Assembly (NCBI RefSeq): GCF_023656565.1
Contig: NZ_JAMOKG010000001.1
Location: 688,456-752,455, forward strand
Source of the DNA: Flavobacterium tyrosinilyticum
Lineage (GTDB): Bacteria > Bacteroidota > Bacteroidia > Flavobacteriales > Flavobacteriaceae
Reading direction: 5' to 3'
Length of the DNA stretch: 64,000 nucleotides
Below, in pieces: positions 55,498-64,000 of this stretch (position 1 is its first letter; every line of letters begins with the position of its first letter). The notes under the pieces were generated by a model. That model was not told the origin of the DNA and ran no database searches. It saw only the letters and a program-made list of their open reading frames with translations. The position numbers were made by a program, and so were the translations under genes.

Positions 55498-55542
55498 TTT
55501 TACTTCGAAAAGAACAAAGTTTTGATAAGCAAGGCGCTTATC
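55498..55542 (+). promoter_or_regulatory. Leader of the MFS sugar transporter: shared word and inverted repeat
   Basis: TTTTACTTCGAA (55498-55509) repeats a 12-mer of the susC leader (54175-54186). An inverted repeat GATAAGC-AAGGC-GCTTATC lies at 55524-55542. Either could be an operator. TATAATTTTACG at about 55470-55481 is a near -7 match. Confidence 0.35.
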
Positions 55543-55565
55543 GTATAATTTTTCAAATTACGATA

Positions 55566-57083
55566 ATGGAAAAGCGTAAATTAAGTTTCTGGGAAATTTG
55601 GAACATGAGTTTCGGTTTCTTAGGAATACAATTTGGTTTTGCACTGCAAAACGCAAATACTTCAAGAATTTTTGAAACCCTTGGTGCTAAAATAGATGAA
55701 ATCCCAATTTTGTGGATTGCTGCGCCTGTTTCAGGTTTAATTATTCAGCCCGTTATTGGTTATTTCAGTGATAGAACTTGGACTCGTTTAGGGAGACGAC
55801 GCCCCTATTTTTTAATTGGCGCGATTTTATCATCGATGGCTTTGTTCGTAATGCCCAACTCTCCAACTTTATGGATTGCTGCAGGAACTTTATGGATAAT
55901 GGATGCATCGATCAACGTTTCAATGGAACCTTTCCGTGCTTTCGTAGGCGATAATTTACCCGACCATCAGCGTGCCTTGGGCTTTGTTATGCAGAGTTTC
56001 TTTATTGGTACCGGTGCCGTTGTTGGTTCTGTTTTACCCTATCTTTTCACAAATGTTTTTGATGTCAGCAATGTTGCGCCAAAAGGAATTATTCCGGATG
56101 CCGTAAAATGGTCATTTTATATTGGCGGAATCGTTTTTCTGCTTTCCGTTTTATGGACCGTTTTTAAATCAACCGAATATACGCCTGAAGAACTTCATGC
56201 TTTTGAAGCTAACAGCAAAAAAGACTCAGAAGGCATATCAAATTCTGAAACAGAATCTGGCGTTTCTACAAAAAAACAATTGCTTTTAGGATTACTGTTT
56301 GCTGGTATCGGAGCATTAATTTCATTTTTAATTTTCGAAAACAACCTGGCAAAAGAACTTTACATTCTATTTATTGGTCTAATTTTCATGGGCGTTTTAT
56401 TTGTAATTGCATCGCAACTACGAACAAAAAAAGTTCAGAATGGTTTTACCATAATCATGACCGATTTATTGAATATGCCAAAAACAATGCAAAAATTAGC
56501 TTGGGTTCAATTTTTCTCTTGGTTTGCGCTTTTCTCCATGTGGATTTATACGACTCAAGCAGTCACGCAGCATATTTTTGGAACTACAGACACAACTTCG
56601 AAAACCTACAATGATGCCGCCGACTGGGTTTCGGTATTGTTTACAGTTTACAACGGAATTGCCGCTGCAGTTGCCTTTTTATTGCCAATTATTGCAAAAA
56701 AAGTAGGCGTTAGAGCAACACACTTATTGGCTTTATGTGCTGGAGGTGTTGGTTTAATTTCAATTTATTTTATTGGTGACAAACAAATGCTTATCCTTCC
56801 AATGCTGGGAGTTGGTATTGCATGGGCAAGTATTTTATCCATGCCTTATGCGATGTTATCTGGTGCTTTGCCAGCTGCAAAAATGGGTTATTATATGGGA
56901 GTTTTTAACTTTTTCGTAGTAATTCCGCAAATCGTAGCCGCTACGATATTAGGATTCGTAATCAAACAATTCTTCCATAATGAACCTATTTACGCTCTAA
57001 TAATTGGAGGCATATCAATGATTTTCGCAGGATTATTGACTCTTAGAGTAAATAGTAAAACTAAAATTGAAATCCATGAATAA
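55566..57083 (+). CDS. MFS sugar transporter, maltose type (SLC45/GPH-like)
   Basis: A 505-residue inner-membrane transporter with 12 helices. The loop RTWTRLGRRRPYFLIGAI and the start SFWEIWNMSFGFLGIQFGFALQ match sugar carriers of the GPH/SLC45 group that move maltose or sucrose with protons. A soluble stretch near 205-235 (ANSKKDSEGISNSETESGVS) lies between helices 6 and 7. Overlapping the beta-phosphoglucomutase gene by 8 bp, it heads a maltose operon that includes the GH65 phosphorylase. Maltose is the likely substrate by context. Confidence 0.9.
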   Translation: MEKRKLSFWEIWNMSFGFLGIQFGFALQNANTSRIFETLGAKIDEIPILWIAAPVSGLIIQPVIGYFSDRTWTRLGRRRPYFLIGAILSSMALFVMPNSPTLWIAAGTLWIMDASINVSMEPFRAFVGDNLPDHQRALGFVMQSFFIGTGAVVGSVLPYLFTNVFDVSNVAPKGIIPDAVKWSFYIGGIVFLLSVLWTVFKSTEYTPEELHAFEANSKKDSEGISNSETESGVSTKKQLLLGLLFAGIGALISFLIFENNLAKELYILFIGLIFMGVLFVIASQLRTKKVQNGFTIIMTDLLNMPKTMQKLAWVQFFSWFALFSMWIYTTQAVTQHIFGTTDTTSKTYNDAADWVSVLFTVYNGIAAAVAFLLPIIAKKVGVRATHLLALCAGGVGLISIYFIGDKQMLILPMLGVGIAWASILSMPYAMLSGALPAAKMGYYMGVFNFFVVIPQIVAATILGFVIKQFFHNEPIYALIIGGISMIFAGLLTLRVNSKTKIEIHE

Positions 57084-57735
57084 TAAAAAAGCATTCATCT
57101 TCGATCTTGACGGCGTGATCGTTGATACCGCTAAATACCACTTTTTGGCTTGGCAAAAAATTGCCCAATCATTAAATATAAATTTTACGCATGAAGACAA
57201 CGAACTTTTAAAAGGCGTAAGCCGAGTTCGTTCGTTGGATATTATACTTGGATTAGGAAATGTTCAGGCTTCACAAGAGGACAAAGACAAATGGCTGATT
57301 CAAAAAAACGAAGATTATTTATCTTATTTAGTTGACATGGATGAAAGTGAGGTTCTTCCAGGAGTTTTAAAAATTCTAAAACTATTAAAAGAGAAAAATC
57401 AAGGTATTGCATTGGGTTCTGCCAGCAAAAATGCAAGACCAATTTTAGAAAAAACTGGAGTTCTATCTTACTTCGATGTTATTGTTGACGGAAATGACGT
57501 TACCAATGCAAAACCAGACCCGGAAGTTTTCTTAAAAGCGGCTCAATTATTACATATTGATCCAAAAAATTCAATCGTATTTGAAGATTCTGTTGCCGGA
57601 ATTCAGGCAGCAAACATCGCAGAAATGGTAAGTGTTGGAATTGGTGAGGAAACAATTTTACATGAAGCTGATCATATTTTTAAAGATTTTACCCAAATCG
57701 AAACAAGCTTTATTAACGATTTAATTAGTCAATGA
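57076..57735 (+). CDS. pgmB: Beta-phosphoglucomutase
   Basis: A 219-residue HAD-family enzyme. The catalytic motif FDLDGVIVDTAKYHFLAW carries the nucleophile and the acid-base Asp, GSASKNARPIL the Ser/Lys site and FEDSVAGIQAA the metal site. It converts beta-glucose-1-phosphate to glucose-6-phosphate. ATG at 57076 overlaps the transporter stop (ATGAATAA); a TTG nine bases upstream is also open. With the GH65 enzyme it forms the phosphorolytic maltose route. Confidence 0.96.
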   Translation: MNNKKAFIFDLDGVIVDTAKYHFLAWQKIAQSLNINFTHEDNELLKGVSRVRSLDIILGLGNVQASQEDKDKWLIQKNEDYLSYLVDMDESEVLPGVLKILKLLKEKNQGIALGSASKNARPILEKTGVLSYFDVIVDGNDVTNAKPDPEVFLKAAQLLHIDPKNSIVFEDSVAGIQAANIAEMVSVGIGEETILHEADHIFKDFTQIETSFINDLISQ

Positions 57736-57920
57736 GAAAATTTGATAATTAGATAATTTCTAAAATGAGAATTATTTAATTATCAATCGACAAATTATTT
57801 CACTTAAAAAAAACGTAGAACAACCAAGCAGTTCAAAAGGTAAAAAAAGCGTCAAAAAAATAATTATCAAATTATCAAATTGACACATTTTCTAATTCCT
57901 AAAATTGCCACATTATCTAA
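57736..57920. repeat. AATTATC-rich dispersed repeat
   Basis: Between pgmB and the GH65 gene, AATTTGATAATTAGATAATTT and its near-complement AATTATCAAATTATCAAATT occur at the two ends with a T-rich centre, followed by TGACACATTTTCTAATT and TTGCCACATTATCTAATT. This has the form of an intergenic repeat with no coding potential. No third copy of it occurs in the window. Confidence 0.5.
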
Positions 57921-57927
57921 TTAAAAA

Positions 57928-60231
57928 ATGAATCAAGATTATATAAAACCAGACAATTGGTCCATAATAGAAGAAGGATTTGATGTCGAAAGAGTAAAAT
58001 CGTCTGAAAGTCTTTTTAGTATCGGAAACGGTGCTATGGGGCAGCGTGCGAATTTTGAAGAAGCATATTCTGGCGAAACATTCCAGGGAAGTTATATCGC
58101 AGGGATTTATTATCCAGATAAAACAAAAGTGGGCTGGTGGAAAAACGGTTATCCGAAATATTTCGCCAAAGTACTAAATGCACCAAACTGGATTGGAATT
58201 GATATTGAAATCAACGAGGAAAACCTTGATTTACACAATTGTACCGAAGTTCAAAATTTCCGCAGAGAATTGAATATGAAAGAAGGATGGTACAATCGTT
58301 CTTTTGAAGCTGTTCTTAAAAACGGAACTGAGATTGCGGTAAATATTCGTCGTTTTCTTTCCTTAGATTTAGACGAAGCTGGAGTGATCAAATACGATAT
58401 TACACCTTTAAATAAAGACGCAAAAATCGTTTACAAACCGTATATCGACGCTGGTGTAACCAATGAAGATGCCAACTGGGAAGAAAAATTCTGGGAACCT
58501 TTGGAAGTTAAAAAAGGTACAAATGAAGCTTTTGTAACGGCTCAAACTTTCAAAACGCATTTTAAAGTAACGACCTTTATGCACAATACGATTTTGGCAA
58601 ATGGAGAAAACATCAATGTTTCGCCGTCAACAATCGATTCGACTGTAGATAAAGTTCAGTACACTTACGGTACTATTATCGCAAAAGGACAAACCTCAAC
58701 CATTCAAAAAATTGGAGGTTATACCGTTTCTTTAAACCACGAAAACACTTTGGCTGGAGCCGAAAAAGTAATCAAATCTGCGGTTGCCTTAGGATATGAT
58801 ACTTTGCTTCAAAATCAAATTGAGGCTTGGGCAAAAGTTTGGGAAATGTCAGATATTACTATTGAAGGCGATGTAAAAGCGCAACAAGGAATTCGTTTTA
58901 ATATTTTCCAATTAAACCAAACGTATTCAGGAAAAGATTCTCGTTTAAATATTGGTCCAAAAGGATTTACAGGAGAAAAATACGGCGGATCTACTTATTG
59001 GGACACTGAGGCTTATTGTATTCCGTTTTACATGGCGACAAAAGACCAACAAGTTGCGCGTAATTTATTGACATATCGTTACAATCAATTAGACAAAGCG
59101 ATTGAAAACGCTAAAGATAATTTAGGTTTCAAAAACGGTGCAGCGTTGTATCCAATGGTAACCATGAATGGCGAAGAATGTCACAACGAATGGGAAATCA
59201 CACACGAAGAAATTCACAGAAATGGAGCGATTGCTTTTGCGATTTACAATTATAACCGTTACACGGGAGATTACTCATATATTCCAGAAAAAGGATTAGA
59301 AGTTTTAATTGGTATTGCGCGTTTTTGGCATCAGAGAGCTTCATTTTCTAAAGATAAAAATCAGTACGTAATTCTTGGTGTTACAGGACCAAACGAATAC
59401 GAAAACAACATCAACAATAATTTCTACACCAACTATATTGCAAAATGGTGTATTGATTTTGCAGCTGAACAAATTGAAAAAGTAGCTTCAGAATATCCTG
59501 CAGACCACAAACGTGTTCTCGAAAAAGTAAATCTTTCTGCTGAAGAAATCAAAGAATGGAAGAAAGTGGCAGATGATATGTATTTCCCTATTTCTAAAGA
59601 GCTTGGAATCTACTTACAGCAAGACGGTTTCTTAGACAAAGATTTAGTTCCGGTAAAAGATTTAGATAAATCACAGCGCCCAATTAATCAAAAATGGTCT
59701 TGGGATCGCGTGTTACGTTCGCCTTACATCAAGCAGGCCGATGTTTTACAAGGTTTTTATTTCTTTGAAGATCATTTCTCTAAAGAAGAATTGAAACGCA
59801 ATTTCGAATTTTACGAGTCATTTACGGTTCATGAAAGTTCTCTTTCGCCTTGCGTTCACTCGATTCAGGCTGCAGCTTTAGATAAAATGGACATGGCATA
59901 TACATTTTATTTAAGAACTTCTCGTCTGGATTTAGATGATTATAATAAAGAAGTAGAAGAAGGTTGTCATATCACGTCAATGGCCGGTACATGGATGAGT
60001 ATCGTGGAAGGCTTTGGAGGAATGCGTGTTAAAAATGACCAGCTTCATTTCTCACCAAAAATTCCAAAAGAATGGAAAGGTTACTCTTTTAAAATTAATT
60101 TCAGAAATCAAATTTTAAAAGTAGCTGTAAATCATAACGAAACAACATTTACTGTAGATGGCGATCAAGATTTAACAATTATCGTTAATGGAAAACCTGA
60201 AATTGCAAGTAAATTTGTACAAATAAATTAA
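57928..60231 (+). CDS. GH65 disaccharide phosphorylase (likely maltose phosphorylase)
   Basis: A 767-residue cytoplasmic enzyme with no signal peptide. An N-terminal beta-sandwich (about 1-250) is followed by a helical barrel; the catalytic Glu lies in ECHNEWEITHEEIHRNGAIA (the family NEWE motif), with the sugar site KYGGSTYWDTEAYCIPFY upstream and a C-terminal domain. It cleaves maltose with phosphate to glucose and beta-glucose-1-phosphate. Members also act on trehalose, kojibiose and other sugars, so maltose is a choice by context with pgmB and the starch genes. Confidence 0.93.
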   Translation: MNQDYIKPDNWSIIEEGFDVERVKSSESLFSIGNGAMGQRANFEEAYSGETFQGSYIAGIYYPDKTKVGWWKNGYPKYFAKVLNAPNWIGIDIEINEENLDLHNCTEVQNFRRELNMKEGWYNRSFEAVLKNGTEIAVNIRRFLSLDLDEAGVIKYDITPLNKDAKIVYKPYIDAGVTNEDANWEEKFWEPLEVKKGTNEAFVTAQTFKTHFKVTTFMHNTILANGENINVSPSTIDSTVDKVQYTYGTIIAKGQTSTIQKIGGYTVSLNHENTLAGAEKVIKSAVALGYDTLLQNQIEAWAKVWEMSDITIEGDVKAQQGIRFNIFQLNQTYSGKDSRLNIGPKGFTGEKYGGSTYWDTEAYCIPFYMATKDQQVARNLLTYRYNQLDKAIENAKDNLGFKNGAALYPMVTMNGEECHNEWEITHEEIHRNGAIAFAIYNYNRYTGDYSYIPEKGLEVLIGIARFWHQRASFSKDKNQYVILGVTGPNEYENNINNNFYTNYIAKWCIDFAAEQIEKVASEYPADHKRVLEKVNLSAEEIKEWKKVADDMYFPISKELGIYLQQDGFLDKDLVPVKDLDKSQRPINQKWSWDRVLRSPYIKQADVLQGFYFFEDHFSKEELKRNFEFYESFTVHESSLSPCVHSIQAAALDKMDMAYTFYLRTSRLDLDDYNKEVEEGCHITSMAGTWMSIVEGFGGMRVKNDQLHFSPKIPKEWKGYSFKINFRNQILKVAVNHNETTFTVDGDQDLTIIVNGKPEIASKFVQIN

Positions 60232-60247
60232 ATTACAATACACCTAA

Positions 60248-62374
<2,127 letters not shown>

Positions 62375-62382
62375 TTTAAATT

Positions 62383-62465
62383 AACCATATAAGAAATGTA
62401 AGTCCATTTAAATAGAAATCTCCCCCAGTTTTTGTCTTAAATGTTCTTACATTTCTTATATGGTT
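62383..62465 (+). other. Long inverted repeat between GH97 and GH13 genes
   Basis: Two perfect 20-bp arms, AACCATATAAGAAATGTAAG at 62383-62402 and its complement at 62446-62465, enclose a 43-nt loop. The arms are A/T-rich and no T-run follows the stem, so it is not a standard terminator. It could be an attenuator, an RNA-processing site or a relic of a small repeat. Confidence 0.6.
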
Positions 62466-62481
62466 TAAATTCTACTTCACT

Positions 62482-64000
62482 ATGAAAAACCAAAAAACAT
62501 CACTTATCTATAAATTAGTCTTATTGGTTTTGCTGTTTTCCGCTTCCGCGAAAGCACAAATCCAAAAAGTAGAACCGCCTTTCTGGTACGCTGGAATGAA
62601 AAATTCAGAACTGCAGATTATGTTCTACGGAAAAAATATTGCACAATATGAAGCTTCGGTTTCGAATAATGTTGTGATTAAAAATGTAGAAAAAACAGAA
62701 AATCCAAACTATCTTTTCGTAACAATTGATACAAAAGACGTAAAAGCTTCTGAATTGGTTTTCTCTTTCAAAAACAATAATAAAATTGCCTTTAAACAAA
62801 AATATGCTCTAAAAGAAAGAAGAGCAAATTCGGCAGACAGAAAAAGTTACGACGCCTCTGATTTGATTTACTTAATCATGCCGGATCGTTTTGCTAATGG
62901 AAATCCTAAAAATGACAGCGACGCTTCTTTAACTGAAAAAGGAAATCGTCAAGATCCAAGCGGACGCCACGGCGGTGATATCGAAGGGATTATCAAAAAC
63001 CTAGATTATATTTCGTCTCTTGGCGCGACAACAATTTGGAGCACACCTTTATGCGAAGACAACGACAAACAGCATTCCTATCATACGTATGGACAATCGG
63101 ATGTTTACAAAATAGATCCGCGTTACGGAACAAACGATGATTATGCTCGTTTGTCTTCAGAAATGAACAAAAAGAACATGAAACTGGTTATGGATTATGT
63201 AACAAATCACTGGGGAATTACGCACTGGATGATGAAAGATATTCCAACTAAAACTTGGTTCAATCAATTCGAAACTTTCACACAAACGCATCACCGTCGT
63301 GAAGTAATTACAGATATTCATGCTTCAAAAATAGATCAGGAAGTTTGTGTTGATGGTTGGTTTGTGCCTTCAATGCCAGACTTGAATCTTAGAAATCCTC
63401 TTGTTGCAAAATACTTAACTCAAAATGCTATTTGGTGGATTGAATTTGCAAATCTTGACGGATTCCGTGTAGATACTTATAACTATTCAGATAAAACGGC
63501 AATGGCCGAATGGGCAAAATCAATCACAAACGAATATCCTAATTTTAATATTGTAGGTGAAATCTGGATGCACAATCAGGCGAATTTAGCTTTTTGGCAA
63601 AAAGACAGTAAAATTGGTGCTATTGAAAACTACAATTCGAATCTTCCAAGTGTAATGGATTTTACGCTTCAAAGTCAGATTACTTCTGCTTTTAGTGAAG
63701 ATGAACCAAATTGGGATAGCGGATTGATTAAATTCTACAACAATTTTGCAATGGATTTTTTATATCCAAATACCAATAATATCTTAGTTTTTGCTGAAAA
63801 TCATGACACGGATCGTATGAATGAAAAATTCAAATATGATTTACCAAAATACAAACTGGCAATGACTTTATTGGCAACAGTTCGTGGAATTCCGCAAATC
63901 TATTACGGTTCAGAAATTGGAATGGGTGGTGATAAGGGAAAAGGCGGAGATGCCGATATTCGTCAGGACTTCCCTGGCGGATGGGCTGGGGACAAAAACA
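62482..64000 (+). CDS. GH13 neopullulanase/cyclomaltodextrinase-like enzyme, partial
   Basis: Cut by the window end; 506 codons are present with no stop. A signal peptide (LVLLVLLFSASAKAQ) precedes an Ig-like N-terminal domain (about 30-110) and the GH13 barrel. Catalytic and binding motifs: YLIMPDRFANGNPKNDSDAS, DPSGRHGGDIEGI, DYVTNHWG, DGFRVDTYNY (nucleophile Asp), IVGEIWMHN (acid Glu), FAENHDTDRM (third acid) and PQIYYGSEIGMGG. It resembles SusA in type and, being exported without a lipobox, would act in the periplasm on maltooligosaccharides or cyclodextrins. Confidence 0.93.
   Translation, partial: MKNQKTSLIYKLVLLVLLFSASAKAQIQKVEPPFWYAGMKNSELQIMFYGKNIAQYEASVSNNVVIKNVEKTENPNYLFVTIDTKDVKASELVFSFKNNNKIAFKQKYALKERRANSADRKSYDASDLIYLIMPDRFANGNPKNDSDASLTEKGNRQDPSGRHGGDIEGIIKNLDYISSLGATTIWSTPLCEDNDKQHSYHTYGQSDVYKIDPRYGTNDDYARLSSEMNKKNMKLVMDYVTNHWGITHWMMKDIPTKTWFNQFETFTQTHHRREVITDIHASKIDQEVCVDGWFVPSMPDLNLRNPLVAKYLTQNAIWWIEFANLDGFRVDTYNYSDKTAMAEWAKSITNEYPNFNIVGEIWMHNQANLAFWQKDSKIGAIENYNSNLPSVMDFTLQSQITSAFSEDEPNWDSGLIKFYNNFAMDFLYPNTNNILVFAENHDTDRMNEKFKYDLPKYKLAMTLLATVRGIPQIYYGSEIGMGGDKGKGGDADIRQDFPGGWAGDKN

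Overview
The window looks like the chromosome of a Flavobacterium-type Bacteroidota. It is AT-rich. Several promoters fit the Bacteroidota pattern (TTG or TTTG, 17-23 nt, TAnnTTTG). SusC/SusD proteins, DUF4249, GH97, a type IX secretion C-terminal domain, a 287-residue primary sigma factor and mevalonate-pathway genes all fit this group. I see no phage, transposase or CRISPR array. Most of the window is core genome, with two accessory-looking blocks (about 2.8-14.3 kb and 45-64 kb).

Layout. (1) 0-2.8 kb: rpsO and pnp; pnp has a long A/C-rich stem-loop leader. (2) 2.8-5.0 kb: a membrane fatty acid desaturase and a divergent HTH regulator. They share a compact operator/promoter region and the pair is bracketed by two identical 40-bp terminator repeats. 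(3) 5.2-14.3 kb: an outer-membrane receptor locus. It holds a secreted protein, a TonB-dependent receptor with an STN domain, a DUF4249 lipoprotein, a secreted protein with an MG2-like and a plug-like region, a small lipoprotein, an ECF sigma factor and a protein built to span both membranes (cytoplasmic anti-sigma-like end, one membrane helix, a 220-residue Lys-rich linker, C-terminal outer-membrane barrel). This is the best candidate for an unusual system in the window. (4) 14.4-25.6 kb: housekeeping genes (rpoD, rpe, periplasmic glutaminase, endonuclease lipoprotein, prc, surE, lpxB, NlpC/P60 lipoprotein, comEC). (5) 25.6-32.8 kb: three related thioredoxin-like proteins (two without CxxC), two POT peptide transporters and a DPP-IV-type peptidase, which together suggest a peptide-use cluster. 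(6) 33-35.4 kb: HMG-CoA reductase and a GHMP kinase of the mevalonate pathway. (7) 35.4-45.3 kb: ppiD, a CNNM/CorC-like protein, lptC, a FadL-like outer-membrane protein, coaX, tRNA-Phe and an MHS-type MFS transporter. (8) 45.4-64 kb: a starch/maltose utilization locus, cut off by the window end.

The starch locus can be read as a pathway. A T9SS-secreted GH13 enzyme cuts starch outside the cell; SusC/SusD/SusE bind and import oligosaccharides; GH97 and the last GH13 enzyme act in the periplasm; an MFS carrier brings maltose or glucose inward; a GH65 phosphorylase with beta-phosphoglucomutase converts maltose to glucose and glucose-6-phosphate; a LacI-type regulator sits between the divergent halves.

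Intergenic DNA holds three kinds of dispersed repeat: a TTTGCG-rich inverted repeat (about 15.4-15.65 kb and 42.68-42.77 kb), an AATTCCAA-rich repeat (15.24 and 34.33 kb) and an AATTATC-rich repeat (57.74 kb). Family calls come from reading motifs in the sequence; no database search was done.
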